A stretch of 16,014 nucleotides of DNA from Pseudomonadota bacterium (GCA_017629415.1 JAGBXG010000002.1:1-16014), one strand, 5' to 3'. Positions 1 through 7,131 are shown, counted from the first letter of the stretch. Translations and numbers: made by a program. The notes: generated by a model from the sequence alone, not told the origin.

Positions 1-397
1 CTTCGTTGAATGTGCGCATTTTGGAAAGATTATCAACACCAGCTGCATCAAGAACGTTACCAGCTGCAAAACCAGCTTTAACTTTGAATGCAGGATTCGT
101 TTTAGCGAATTCTACGGCAATACGTGCCGGCGAAATAGGATCGTCAGCTTTAATGGCAACTGCCACAGGGCCGTGGAATTTGTCACAAATAGGCTCAAGA
201 ACGTGACCAGCAAGGGCTTTCTTCGCAAGCGAATTCTTAATGACGCGGAACGTCACTCCTTCGGCACGGAACTTTGAGCGAACGTCATTGATCGTATTAA
301 CACTGACACCAGATGTATCAGCAATAACGACCGAATCGATGCCATCAAAAAGCGCTTTGTATGACGCAATTGCGGCTTCTTTTTCGTTTCTGTTCAT
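1..397 (-). CDS. rplJ: 50S ribosomal protein L10 (partial, C-terminus off the left edge)
   Basis: L10 anchors the L7/L12 dimers of the ribosomal stalk to 23S rRNA and L11, and in many bacteria represses its own operon by binding the mRNA leader. The reverse strand reads from ATG at 397 with 132 codons to the window edge. The N-terminus begins MNRNEKEAAIASYK and the body has the L10 pattern: a central VTFRVIKNSLAKKAL stretch (about residues 48-62) followed by a GPVAVAIKADDP segment (about 74-85). An AGAGGA ribosome binding site lies about 5 nt upstream. It follows rplA in the usual rplK-rplA-rplJ order; rplL should come next outside the window. Identity is secure; only the C-terminal part is missing. 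Confidence 0.95.
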   Translation of the reverse strand, partial: MNRNEKEAAIASYKALFDGIDSVVIADTSGVSVNTINDVRSKFRAEGVTFRVIKNSLAKKALAGHVLEPICDKFHGPVAVAIKADDPISPARIAVEFAKTNPAFKVKAGFAAGNVLDAAGVDNLSKMRTFNE

Positions 398-581
398 AAT
401 TCCTCTGATATTTTACGAACGGTTAAATCGTCTGGCACAATCAAAACAATCGAAGCGGATTGAGCAGAAATTCGCAGAATCAGAGTTTCAATTCTCTGTT
501 CCATCGTTCCGACTCAGCAGGCATTCATTGAATATTAAAACCTCGCGGTTACCCACATCTCCGACGGTCCCGATGGCCGTC
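398..581 (-). promoter_or_regulatory. Candidate L10 leader (autoregulatory mRNA leader of rplJ)
   Basis: This non-coding stretch between rplA and rplJ is where the L10(L12)4 binding leader normally lies. On the minus strand it contains a GACCGTCGGAG block, a GGTTTTAAT block and a CCTGCTGAGTCGG block, in the order seen in known L10 leaders (a CCGU...UUAAU...CUGCCGAGG-like pattern). A small hairpin CAGAG/CTCTG lies nearer the start codon (480-497). The match is by eye and not a covariance-model hit, so the boundaries are approximate. Confidence 0.45.
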
Positions 582-611
582 AAAAAGCGGGCGCTGTTTA
601 ATAGCACCCGC
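582..611 (-). terminator. Attenuator-like intrinsic terminator between rplA and rplJ
   Basis: On the minus strand a 9-bp stem GCGGGTGCT / AGCGCCCGC with one G-U pair and a 7-nt loop (587-611) is followed at once by five U (582-586). It lies about 32 nt after the rplA stop codon. Because rplJ follows without an obvious promoter, it probably acts as a partial terminator that sets the ratio of L11/L1 to L10/L12, or is antagonised by leader folding. Confidence 0.7.
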
Positions 612-642
612 AAATTTTGTCAAGCAAATAATAACTATTTTC

Positions 643-1335
643 TTAGACAAGCGTGTTGTCAAGTTTAACACCAGGGCTCATGGTCGAGCTGAGCGTAATG
701 GACTTGACATACGTGCCCTTTGTTGCAGCAGGCTTGAGCTTAATAAGCGTTTCCATAAGTGCATGGAAGTTATCAACAAGCTTGTCCGTGTCAAATGATA
801 CACGACCAATGGGGGCATGAATGATACCAGCGCGTTCAACGCGGAATTCCACACGACCAGCCTTCGTTTCTTTAACGGCACGAGCGATATCCATGGTGAC
901 AGTTCCAACTTTGGGGTTCGGCATCAATCCGCGCGGGCCAAGGACGCGACCGAGACGGCCGACTTTACCCATCATGTCAGGCGTTGCAATCGCCTTATCG
1001 AAATCAAGCCACCCTTCCTGGATCTTCTGAACGAGGTCATCCGCACCCACAAAATCTGCACCAGCTTCACGCGCTTCTTTCTCTTTTTCACCACTGGCGA
1101 AAACAACTACGCGAACTGTTTTACCGATTCCATGGGGCAGTACAACCGCGCCGCGAACCATCTGATCCGCATGACGCGGATCAACGCCGAGCCGAACAGC
1201 CACATCAACACTGGCATCAAATTTCGTCGTCGTAATAGCTTTGACGAGATCAAGAGCTTCATTGATGTTGTCGTAACGCTTCTGCCTATCGACTTTCTGA
1301 ATCGATTCTTTGTACTTCTTACCTCTTGTTGGCAT
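643..1335 (-). CDS. rplA: 50S ribosomal protein L1
   Basis: L1 forms the mobile L1 stalk near the ribosomal E site and helps release deacylated tRNA; in many bacteria it also represses the rplK-rplA mRNA. The 230-residue product has the usual family length and carries the L1 signature [20 protein letters not shown] in the middle, with the typical [10 protein letters not shown] start. The ATG at 1335 is preceded by AAGGAG about 9 nt upstream. The gene follows rplK with a gap of only 14 nt, so the two are co-transcribed and probably translationally coupled. An attenuator-like hairpin lies just after the stop. Nothing unusual in the protein. Confidence 0.97.
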   Translation of the reverse strand: MPTRGKKYKESIQKVDRQKRYDNINEALDLVKAITTTKFDASVDVAVRLGVDPRHADQMVRGAVVLPHGIGKTVRVVVFASGEKEKEAREAGADFVGADDLVQKIQEGWLDFDKAIATPDMMGKVGRLGRVLGPRGLMPNPKVGTVTMDIARAVKETKAGRVEFRVERAGIIHAPIGRVSFDTDKLVDNFHALMETLIKLKPAATKGTYVKSITLSSTMSPGVKLDNTLV

Positions 1336-1349
1336 TGTGCCGCTCCTTA

Positions 1350-1775
1350 TTAATCGACGATGTCAACGCCCATGCTGCGACATGTTCCCGCAACCGTACG
1401 CATCGCTGCTTCGATGTCATCGGTGTTAAGATCAGGCATTTTTGTCTCAGCGATTTTACGAATTTGTTCACGCGTAATCTTACCAACCTTTTCACGATTC
1501 GGTACGCCGCTACCACCCTTCAGACCAAGTTCTTTCATAATCAAAACTGCTGCAGGAGGAGTCTTGACAACAAAGCTGAAGCTATGATCGGCATAAACCG
1601 TGATGACGACTGGCGTAAGAATTCCATCACCCTTCTGCGTCTTAGCATTGAACTGCTTGCAGAATTCCATGATGTTAACGCCGTGCTGACCAAGTGCGGG
1701 ACCAACAGGAGGCGAAGGATTCGCCTTGCCGGCCGGGCACTGCAATTTAACGTAACCTACAATTTTCTTGGCCAT
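1350..1775 (-). CDS. rplK: 50S ribosomal protein L11
   Basis: L11 binds the GTPase-associated centre of 23S rRNA and is needed for factor function and the RelA response. The product from ATG 1775 has 141 residues, the family's standard length, and starts [20 protein letters not shown]. The L11 hallmark [22 protein letters not shown] is clear. An in-frame GTG/ATG-type extension to 1793 exists but adds six residues not seen in the family, so the MAKK start is chosen; its ribosome binding site is weak (GGA in an A-rich context). The 166-nt gap to nusG contains an inverted repeat TCTGAAAT (1852-1859) / ATTTCAGA (1877-1884). I could not identify a clear L1 binding mimic there. Confidence 0.96.
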   Translation of the reverse strand: MAKKIVGYVKLQCPAGKANPSPPVGPALGQHGVNIMEFCKQFNAKTQKGDGILTPVVITVYADHSFSFVVKTPPAAVLIMKELGLKGGSGVPNREKVGKITREQIRKIAETKMPDLNTDDIEAAMRTVAGTCRSMGVDIVD

Positions 1776-1941
1776 GTTCTTTTTCCAATCCAACTATGCA
1801 CGAAATGCTTAAAAACACAATAGCCTCAAACATTCAGTGCGCCTCAACAACTCTGAAATAATTCAAATCACAAATCATTTCAGAAACTCTATTCCAGCTA
1901 CAGTAGATCATCAAAACCTACCGTAATCTTTACTTTTTCTT

Positions 1942-2490
1942 TTATATTTTAGTCACATCGACTTGGCTCACCTGAGAAAATTCCAATTCAACAGGCAAAT
2001 CACGTCCTAAAATATTGACCAATACACACAGACGACATTTATCACGGTCTAAAGACTCTACCGTGCCGCACAGATCTTTGAAAGGCCCTTCAAGTACGCG
2101 AACAGTATCCTTCAACTCGATGTTAAAACCAGACTCACTCTTTTCAACTGTCTTATTCATCTTGCCAATGATACGCTCAACTTCAGCATCACTCATCGAC
2201 GGCGGTTCCGTTGTTCCACCAACAAAACCACTTACCTTGGCCGTACCTTTTACCAAATGCCAAGTCTCGTCCGTCAATTCCATCTGTACAAGCATGTACC
2301 CAGGAAAGAATTTTCTTGTCGATTGACGTTTCGTCCCCGTTTTTTTTGTTTCAACCGTTGTTTCAGTCGGCACAAGCACTTCACCAAACATCTCTTTGAG
2401 ATTTGAAGACTTAATGCGTTCTTCAAGCGACAACTTCGCACGATTCTCGCATCCAGAATGCGTATTGACTATGTACCATTTCATCGCCAT
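1942..2490 (-). CDS. nusG: Transcription elongation/antitermination factor NusG
   Basis: NusG binds RNA polymerase, suppresses pausing and links it to Rho or to the ribosome. The 182-residue product has the NGN domain from WYIVNTHSGCENRAK at the start through FFPGYMLVQMELTDETWHLVKGT (about residues 62-84), followed by an SGFVGG segment, and then a KOW domain (KDTVRVLEGPFKDLCGTVESLD, about 127-148). The ATG at 2490 (MAMKWY) has AAGGAAG about 7 nt upstream; a second ATG at 2484 is less well spaced. It follows secE at 94 nt in the standard secE-nusG-rplK order. Length and motifs are ordinary. Confidence 0.96.
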   Translation of the reverse strand: MAMKWYIVNTHSGCENRAKLSLEERIKSSNLKEMFGEVLVPTETTVETKKTGTKRQSTRKFFPGYMLVQMELTDETWHLVKGTAKVSGFVGGTTEPPSMSDAEVERIIGKMNKTVEKSESGFNIELKDTVRVLEGPFKDLCGTVESLDRDKCRLCVLVNILGRDLPVELEFSQVSQVDVTKI

Positions 2491-2584
2491 CGTGACTTCC
2501 TTTATCTCAATAATTGCTCTTCAGTTCATGCTTGCATGCCACACCTAGACACACATATCCGCACATTCTCCAAAAAAGCGCGCG

Positions 2585-2977
2585 CTATCTAATACCTAAA
2601 ATCAAATCCGTCAACTCTTTTGCAACGAAATCAAAGCAAAAAAGAATCATAGCTATAATGCATGATGTCACAATCACCACTTTCATGGCATGCTTCGTCT
2701 CATCCCATGTTGGCCATGTCACTTTTTTCATTTCACGGGCAACACTCAGCGCTCCTTGATAAACTTTTGGCGTTTTCCAAAGAACAATCGTTATAACGAG
2801 CGCAAGCACGACACCGACCAGTGTTGATGTCGTCACTTGTTCACCCACCCATTCCTTCTCAATACCTGGAATTGGAATATAACTCATCACCCATGCCGCA
2901 ATATTCATTAAAAACCACGACATGGCGATTCCGCCCAAAACGAAGGCTAAATTTACATAACGTCTTACTTCATCCAT
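2585..2977 (-). CDS. secE: Preprotein translocase subunit SecE
   Basis: SecE clamps SecY in the inner-membrane protein-conducting channel. The product has 130 residues and, like the enterobacterial form, three predicted membrane spans: about residues 7-30, 52-67 and 98-122. The conserved amphipathic element plus start of the last span, REMKKVTWPTWDETKHA, lies at about 81-97. The ATG at 2977 is preceded by AGGAGTG. The short one-span form is common in other phyla, so the three-span form is worth noting. The region upstream to the terminator at 3135 has no gene; rpmG, which is often found here in other bacteria, is absent. A promoter for secE must lie within 2978-3134 but I saw only weak candidates. 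Confidence 0.93.
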   Translation of the reverse strand: MDEVRRYVNLAFVLGGIAMSWFLMNIAAWVMSYIPIPGIEKEWVGEQVTTSTLVGVVLALVITIVLWKTPKVYQGALSVAREMKKVTWPTWDETKHAMKVVIVTSCIIAMILFCFDFVAKELTDLILGIR

Positions 2978-3134
2978 TGATCACTCCTGGATGTCCCGTA
3001 TTTACATCCGAACGCGCAAGACAAAATTGCTAAACAACATCTCTGCGCTATTTGTCTGCATTTTATAAAAGCTAAAATGCCAATGATATATGGACACAGA
3101 CAAAACGGAGTAAAGCATGCTTTAATAAAAAGAC

Positions 3135-3168
3135 AAAAAAAGCCTCATGTCTTACCGACACAAGGCTT
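3135..3168 (-). terminator. Intrinsic terminator after tRNA-Trp
   Basis: On the minus strand a 12-bp stem (3140-3151 with 3157-3168, two G-U pairs, loop GGTAA) is followed by a U run of at least five. It begins only about 5 nt after the tRNA-Trp 3' end, so it ends the tRNA-tuf-tRNA transcript and separates it from secE. Confidence 0.88.
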
Positions 3169-3172
3169 ATGA

Positions 3173-3245
3173 CAGGGGTAGAAGGACTCGAACCCTCGGC
3201 CCACGGCTTTGGAGGCCGTTGCTCTACCAACTGAGCTATGCCCCT
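3173..3245 (-). tRNA. tRNA-Trp(CCA)
   Basis: The reverse strand folds into a cloverleaf starting AGGGGCA. The D arm is GCTC/GAGC, and the anticodon arm ACGGC-CTCCAAA-GCCGT reads CCA. The T arm is GAGGG-TTCGAGT-CCTTC. The discriminator is G. The acceptor 3' strand is TACCCCT, leaving a C6-A67 mismatch in an otherwise paired stem. No CCA is encoded. It follows tuf with a gap of 47 nt and sits just before the terminator, so it is probably processed from the tuf transcript. Confidence 0.93.
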
Positions 3246-3292
3246 ACGAATTTCCGAACAGTAAGTCCGGAAATTCAATTCAATATGTCGGA

Positions 3293-4486
3293 TTAGTCAA
3301 GGATTGTCGAAACAACACCGGCACCGACTGTACGGCCACCTTCACGGATGGAGAAGCGGAGACCTTCGTCCATAGCGATCGGCTGAATGAGGTCGATCTT
3401 GAGGACAACGTTATCACCAGGCATAACCATTTCGATGTCTTCGAGGGTCACAACGCCGGTAACGTCTGTTGTATGGAAATAGAACTGAGGACGATAGCCA
3501 TTACGGAAGAATGTATGACGGCCGCCTTCTTCCTTGGAGAGGACATAAACCTGGCTCTTGAAGGATTTGTGGGGCTTAATCGAACCAGGCTTGGCAAGAA
3601 CTTGACCACGTTCGATTTCGTCTTTCTTGGTACCACGGAGGAGGCAACCAATGTTGTCACCAGCTTCGCCGTATTCAAGAAGTTTACGGAACATTTCAAC
3701 GCCCGTAACAACCGTCTTATCGATGGAGTCTTTCATACCAACGATATCAACGGGTTCGTTCACGCGGATTTGGCCTGTCTCAACACGACCGGTGGCAACT
3801 GTACCACGACCGGAGATCGAGAAGACGTCTTCAACGGGCATAAGGAAGGGCTTGTCAATCGGACGTTCCGGGGTCGGAATGTATTCATCAACAGCGTCCA
3901 TGAGTTTTTCGATAGCCTTGACACCATATTCGCTGTCAACACCTTCGAGACCCTGAAGAGCGGAACCAACGATAACGGGGCTGTCATCACCGGGGAATTC
4001 ATAGCTGCTGAGGAGTTCGCGAACTTCCATTTCAACCAATTCAAGGAGTTCAGCGTCATCAACGAGGTCAGCTTTATTCAGGAAGACGATGATGTAGGGA
4101 ACACCGACCTGACGAGCAAGAAGGATGTGCTCACGTGTCTGGGGCATCGGACCATCATAAGCGCTGACGACGAGGATAGCACCGTCCATCTGAGCAGCAC
4201 CGGTGATCATGTTTTTAATATAGTCGGCGTGGCCCGGGCAGTCAACGTGTGCATAGTGACGATTTTTCGTCTGATATTCAACGTGAGCTGTTGCAATGGT
4301 AATACCACGTTCTTTTTCTTCCGGCGCTTTATCGATTTCGTCGAACTTCATAACCGTGATGCTGGGATCATACTTTGCAAGAACGGTTGTAATGGCGGCC
4401 GTAAGGGTCGTCTTACCATGGTCAACGTGACCGATTGTACCGATATTAACGTGTGGCTTCTCGCGCTTAAATGTTTCCTTGGCCAT
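3293..4486 (-). CDS. tuf: Elongation factor Tu
   Basis: EF-Tu is the GTPase that delivers aminoacyl-tRNA to the ribosomal A site. The 397-residue product carries G1 GHVDHGKT (19-26), switch I RGITI (60-64), G3 DCPGH (82-86), NKAD (137-140) and SAL (175-177), then the two beta-barrel domains. The ATG at 4486 is chosen because GGAGG (4496-4500) stands 9 nt upstream; the TTG at 4495 overlaps too closely with that site. Two residues in domain 3 are unusual: F326 where most bacteria have Pro in HTPFF, and H338 in [10 protein letters not shown] where nearly all have Arg. The gene lies between tRNA-Thr(GGU) and tRNA-Trp, the classical tRNA-tufB arrangement. Confidence 0.98.
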   Translation of the reverse strand: MAKETFKREKPHVNIGTIGHVDHGKTTLTAAITTVLAKYDPSITVMKFDEIDKAPEEKERGITIATAHVEYQTKNRHYAHVDCPGHADYIKNMITGAAQMDGAILVVSAYDGPMPQTREHILLARQVGVPYIIVFLNKADLVDDAELLELVEMEVRELLSSYEFPGDDSPVIVGSALQGLEGVDSEYGVKAIEKLMDAVDEYIPTPERPIDKPFLMPVEDVFSISGRGTVATGRVETGQIRVNEPVDIVGMKDSIDKTVVTGVEMFRKLLEYGEAGDNIGCLLRGTKKDEIERGQVLAKPGSIKPHKSFKSQVYVLSKEEGGRHTFFRNGYRPQFYFHTTDVTGVVTLEDIEMVMPGDNVVLKIDLIQPIAMDEGLRFSIREGGRTVGAGVVSTILD

Positions 4487-4515
4487 AGCAGCCAACCTCC
4501 ATTTTCGTGGGTAAT

Positions 4516-4537
4516 AAAAAAAGTGCCCTAATGCACT
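4516..4537 (-). terminator. Weak attenuator-like hairpin between tRNA-Thr(GGU) and tuf
   Basis: On the minus strand AGTGC-ATTAGG-GCACT (4522-4537) is followed by a run of seven U (4516-4522). The stem is only 5 bp, so it should terminate some but not all transcripts. It lies 46 nt after the tRNA-Thr 3' end and just ahead of the tuf ribosome binding site. Confidence 0.45.
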
Positions 4538-4582
4538 GACTCAACCAATTTGCCTCACAACGAGGTCATCTGATTTTAAAGA

Positions 4583-4655
4583 AGCTTGTGACCGGATTCG
4601 AACCGGTGACCCCTTCCTTACCAAGGAAGTACTCTACCTGCTGAGCTACACAAGC
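4583..4655 (-). tRNA. tRNA-Thr(GGU)
   Basis: Perfect 7-bp acceptor stem GCTTGTG/CACAAGC, anticodon arm CTTCC-TTGGTAA-GGAAG reading GGU, T arm CCGGTTCGAATCCGG. Discriminator T (U), no encoded CCA. It is the last tRNA before tuf, equivalent in position to thrT of the enterobacterial tufB operon. Confidence 0.95.
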
Positions 4656-4659
4656 TTAA

Positions 4660-4732
4660 AGCGGGCGACGAGGTTCGAACTCGCGACCCATAGCTTGGAA
4701 GGCTATTGCTCTACCAACTGAGCTACACCCGC
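4660..4732 (-). tRNA. tRNA-Gly(UCC)
   Basis: Acceptor GCGGGTG/CGCCCGC with one G-U pair, anticodon arm ATAGC-CTTCCAA-GCTAT reading UCC, T arm CGAGTTCGAACCTCG. Discriminator U, no encoded CCA. Only 4 nt separate it from tRNA-Thr(GGU), so processing must cut within a very short spacer. Confidence 0.95.
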
Positions 4733-4738
4733 AACACA

Positions 4739-4820
4739 TGGAGAGGGGTGGATTCGAACCACCGAACCCGGAGGGAACGGATTTACAGTCCGCCGCGTTT
4801 AGCCACTTCGCTACCTCTCC
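4739..4820 (-). tRNA. tRNA-Tyr(GUA), copy 2
   Basis: Class II tRNA of 82 nt with acceptor GGAGAGG/CCTCTCC, anticodon arm CGGA-CTGTAAA-TCCG reading GUA, and a long variable arm (TTCCCTCCGGGTTC region). Discriminator A, no encoded CCA. It is identical over its whole length to the copy at 4854-4935. Confidence 0.95.
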
Positions 4821-4853
4821 ATCCCAGAAACCTGGAATACTTGAAACGTAGAA

Positions 4854-4935
4854 TGGAGAGGGGTGGATTCGAACCACCGAACCCGGAGGGAACGGATTTA
4901 CAGTCCGCCGCGTTTAGCCACTTCGCTACCTCTCC
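4854..4935 (-). tRNA. tRNA-Tyr(GUA), copy 1
   Basis: Base-for-base identical to the tRNA-Tyr at 4739-4820, separated from it by a 33-bp unique spacer. The enterobacterial tufB operon carries a single tRNA-Tyr here, although tandem tRNA-Tyr genes are known elsewhere (tyrTV). Discriminator A, no encoded CCA. Confidence 0.95.
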
Positions 4936-4940
4936 ATGGA

Positions 4941-5013
4941 TGCTGATGGAGGGAATCGAACCCCCAACCCCCTGATTACAAATCAGGTGCTCTGCCAATT
5001 GAGCCACATCAGC
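4941..5013 (-). tRNA. tRNA-Thr(UGU)
   Basis: First tRNA of the operon. Acceptor GCTGATG/CATCAGC perfect, anticodon arm CTGAT-TTGTAAT-CAG reading UGU, T arm GGGGGTTCGATTCCCTC. Discriminator A, no encoded CCA. Its 5' end lies about 45 nt after the inferred transcription start of the promoter at 5066-5094. Confidence 0.95.
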
Positions 5014-5065
5014 TTATTTACTTTTCAAGGGTTACCGCCTTTTTAGTGGCCGGCAACGAGGGCGG

Positions 5066-5131
5066 CTTATAGGGCCAAACCCCATTTTCGTCAACTTATT
5101 TTTTTAGAATTTTGATTTTTATTTTAATTTA
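5066..5131 (-). promoter_or_regulatory. Strong promoter of the tRNA-tuf operon, with A/T-rich UP-like element
   Basis: On the minus strand TTGACG (5089-5094), a 17-nt spacer and TATAAG (5066-5071) form a near-consensus sigma-70 promoter. The 37 bp upstream (5095-5131) are almost pure A/T with A tracts, as in UP elements of stable-RNA promoters. The bases just after the -10 are GC-rich (CCGCCCTCG), the discriminator type associated with stringent control. Downstream an inverted CCGCC/GGCGG pair flanks the leader. Confidence 0.85.
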
Positions 5132-5151
5132 CCCCCGAAGGTTTATATGCA

Positions 5152-5188
5152 GCGTATGTCTGACGGTTTTTAAACGTCATGACATAGC
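5152..5188 (-). repeat. Palindromic repeat, GCTATG...CATACGC family, copy 1
   Basis: Read on the minus strand it starts GCTATGTC and ends GACATACGC, with inner arms GACG/CGTC around a T/A-rich centre. It shares its termini with the two copies that follow and with two at 10555-10630, while the centre differs. Confidence 0.6.
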
Positions 5189-5201
5189 TCGCTTTTTGCG
5201 C

Positions 5202-5233
5202 GTGCGTATGGAGGCCGAAGGCCGACATAGCAC
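5202..5233 (-). repeat. Palindromic repeat, GCTATG...CATACGC family, copy 2
   Basis: Minus-strand reading GTGCTATGTCGGCC-TTC-GGCCTCCATACGCAC is nearly self-complementary: GTGC/GCAC outer arms, TATG/CATA, and GGCC/GGCC around a 3-nt loop. It is identical to copy 3, which begins 41 bp further on. Confidence 0.75.
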
Positions 5234-5242
5234 GTGCTCGCG

Positions 5243-5274
5243 GTGCGTATGGAGGCCGAAGGCCGACATAGCAC
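5243..5274 (-). repeat. Palindromic repeat, GCTATG...CATACGC family, copy 3
   Basis: Exact duplicate of copy 2 at 5202-5233, with a period of 41 bp. Both lie in the gene-free stretch between the tRNA operon promoter and the secreted-protein gene at 5419. The rest of 5132-5418 holds nothing else I can identify except a weak promoter candidate. Confidence 0.75.
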
Positions 5275-5305
5275 GCGTATTTATATGCAAGTTTCATATG
5301 TTTAA

Positions 5306-5311
5306 TATAAT
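5306..5311 (+). promoter_or_regulatory. Possible -10 element for the gene at 5419
   Basis: A perfect TATAAT is present, but the bases 16-18 nt upstream do not resemble a -35 element. If used, it would give a leader of about 100 nt. Low confidence. Confidence 0.3.
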
Positions 5312-5418
5312 GTTGCTTGCAATCTGCAGCCTTGTTTGAGATGACGGATTTCGTCTTTTCGTGGCAACAATAGCCTAGTTCTTTTGAGTTTCATCTTTCT
5401 TAAGCCCTTATTCTTTCT

Positions 5419-6993
5419 ATGCATTTCAGATTTTTCATTTTACCTTTTTTGGCCTTACTCAGCATTCCCAGCTTTTCTTTTGCCCAACCTGTCATTTCGA
5501 ATCCAGATGTTTTGAATGCGGCCGACAAAACCCAGAACGCACTTGAACATGCACTTTCTGTAACACCTCCGCAGCGTAAAGCCGCTGGCAAAGCACTTGC
5601 ACAGAACCCCGAGAATCTTAAATGGATTGACGCATGGATTCAGGAAACATCTATCGATCATCCTGACAACCTCAAGCTCAAGGATTTGCTTTTAGCGATG
5701 CCGATATCCGTGTCGGGGCCTAGACTTGCGGAACTTGCCAAGAAAAGCGCCGATCCTGCGATTCAAGCCTCGTGGGAGCGTTGGCTTTCGCAGTATCCTG
5801 AAGTCCATGCCTCGGTGTTAGTTGCCTGGCTAAAAAATGCACGTTCTAATCCCGATCAATTTGTAAGTCTTTTGACGCGTTATTCTGCTCTCAATAGCGC
5901 CGATGCCTTACATATTTGGGTTCAACTGCGAGCCAATCATCCAGTTTCTGAGCTTCAAAAGGCAGCCGATTTTGGTTACACGCGTAAGGGTTGCAGTCAT
6001 TCCATCGTAAAATCACTCATTGCAGATGAGTTTGAGGGCGAAATTGCAATGCTTCGTCTATTGACAGCACTTGTTTCATGCAGCGACGCTCATGAGACAT
6101 CTCGTTCTTTGGCAGATGCGCTAGCTCCGAAGATTTCATCGCTTTTAAGCCATAAACTTCCATCTCGGCGCATTGTCGGTTTAGACGTGGCTGGTGCTAT
6201 CCAGCTGAAGTTACCTGAAATTGAAGCCATTGCCGTACAAATTTTTTCAGACGCTCAAAACACAACAGAACGTGCTCATGCACTTCGCACACTTCAGCGG
6301 TTGGGCGCCAAGGGGCAAGCGCAGCGTTTAACAGACGCTCTGCTAAAGGGGGATGAGACACTGCGCTTAGAGGCAGCCAATCTTTTGGCGGCTTCACCTG
6401 AGCATGGTGTTGATATTGCCATGATTCAAACGGCATTTAAGCACGAAAAATGGCCTGACACACAATTCGCGCTGTATTCTGCGTTGGCTCAATCCATGCC
6501 TGATGGGATTGAAAAGTCACAGTTTCAGAAACAAATACTTTTTGACGCTTCACGTTCTGAAGCTTTACGAGAACTTGCGCTCCAGCATCTGACAATTTCC
6601 GACAAGCATGCCGTTTCATTAGATGATATGGCCAAACTGACCACAGATGGCGCATCTGTCAACCTCATTGCCAGTACAGCTGAACACATTTATGCCACAC
6701 AATTGAGTGCGCGTCCGACTTTACGCAATTGGATCATTGCTCAGCTTCCTTTTGAACGACGGATTCTGGCAACATTTATTGCTTTTCTCAGAGTCGATAT
6801 GCACGCCGACGATGCCAGTGCACTCGATTCTGTCCGCATCATTTGTGAAAAAGCTCCTGAACAAGACAATCTTCTTCAGCCTTGCATTTTCTATTTGTCT
6901 GAGCATGCACAATCTGAAGCAGATAAAACCCTTTTGCAAACCCTTCAAAAACTCAGACAACAATTCGACGCGATGATGAATTTTGATTTTTAA
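5419..6993 (+). CDS. Exported alpha-helical (HEAT-like) protein of unknown function
   Basis: The 524-residue product starts with a clear type I signal peptide (hydrophobic residues 4-20, likely cleavage after SFA at 22), so it should be periplasmic or secreted. The rest is alanine/leucine-rich and helical, with repeats of the kind LRLEAANLLAAS and AHALRTLQRLGAKG in the middle, resembling HEAT/armadillo-type solenoids. No catalytic motif is visible. Cysteines are few (about 190, 219, 472, 485). The ATG at 5419 is the only start that gives a signal peptide, though no good Shine-Dalgarno sequence precedes it. Neighbours give no clue: tRNA operon upstream in the opposite direction and tRNA-Leu downstream. 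Function unknown; the HEAT assignment is an inference from composition and spacing. Confidence 0.8.
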   Translation: MHFRFFILPFLALLSIPSFSFAQPVISNPDVLNAADKTQNALEHALSVTPPQRKAAGKALAQNPENLKWIDAWIQETSIDHPDNLKLKDLLLAMPISVSGPRLAELAKKSADPAIQASWERWLSQYPEVHASVLVAWLKNARSNPDQFVSLLTRYSALNSADALHIWVQLRANHPVSELQKAADFGYTRKGCSHSIVKSLIADEFEGEIAMLRLLTALVSCSDAHETSRSLADALAPKISSLLSHKLPSRRIVGLDVAGAIQLKLPEIEAIAVQIFSDAQNTTERAHALRTLQRLGAKGQAQRLTDALLKGDETLRLEAANLLAASPEHGVDIAMIQTAFKHEKWPDTQFALYSALAQSMPDGIEKSQFQKQILFDASRSEALRELALQHLTISDKHAVSLDDMAKLTTDGASVNLIASTAEHIYATQLSARPTLRNWIIAQLPFERRILATFIAFLRVDMHADDASALDSVRIICEKAPEQDNLLQPCIFYLSEHAQSEADKTLLQTLQKLRQQFDAMMNFDF

Positions 6994-7004
6994 TTTTTTA
7001 ATTG

Positions 7005-7033
7005 TTGACACCATCTCAGAATTCAGGCATAAG
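7005..7033 (+). promoter_or_regulatory. Promoter of tRNA-Leu
   Basis: TTGACA (7005-7010), exact consensus, 17-nt spacer, then CATAAG (7028-7033). The expected start is about 7040, only a few bases ahead of the tRNA 5' end at 7046. It starts 12 bp after the stop codon of the preceding gene. Confidence 0.8.
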
Positions 7034-7045
7034 CGCTTTTGTCAG

Positions 7046-7129
7046 GCCGGGGTGGCGGAACTGGTAGACGCACCAGACTCAAAATCTGGCGAGGGCAACC
7101 TCGTATCGGTTCGATTCCGATCCTCGGTA
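7046..7129 (+). tRNA. tRNA-Leu(CAA)
   Basis: Class II tRNA of 84 nt: 5' GCCGGGG, D arm with GGTAGACGC, anticodon arm CCAGA-CTCAAAA-TCTGG reading CAA (7080-7082), variable arm CGAGGGCAACCTCG, T arm ATCGGTTCGATTCCGAT, 3' CCTCGGT plus discriminator A. The acceptor has G-U pairs at 1-72 and 5-68. CCA is not encoded. It is a single-gene transcription unit with its own promoter and terminator. Confidence 0.95.
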
Positions 7130-7131
7130 TT

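Noticed and set aside
2978..3134. Possible rpmG between tRNA-Trp and secE
   Set aside because: No reading frame with the L33 pattern exists in either strand of this short stretch.
4487..4495. TTG start giving EF-Tu three extra residues
   Set aside because: It abuts the GGAGG site, whereas ATG 4486 has proper spacing and the family's usual MAKE start.
3209..4531. 440-codon open frame on the plus strand opposite tuf
   Set aside because: It is the mirror of a highly expressed gene with strong codon bias; no ribosome binding site and the product matches no known protein pattern.
4706..4975. Plus-strand open frame across the tRNA-Tyr genes (GVDSNHRTRRERIYS... type)
   Set aside because: This is the well-known spurious translation of antisense tRNA genes.
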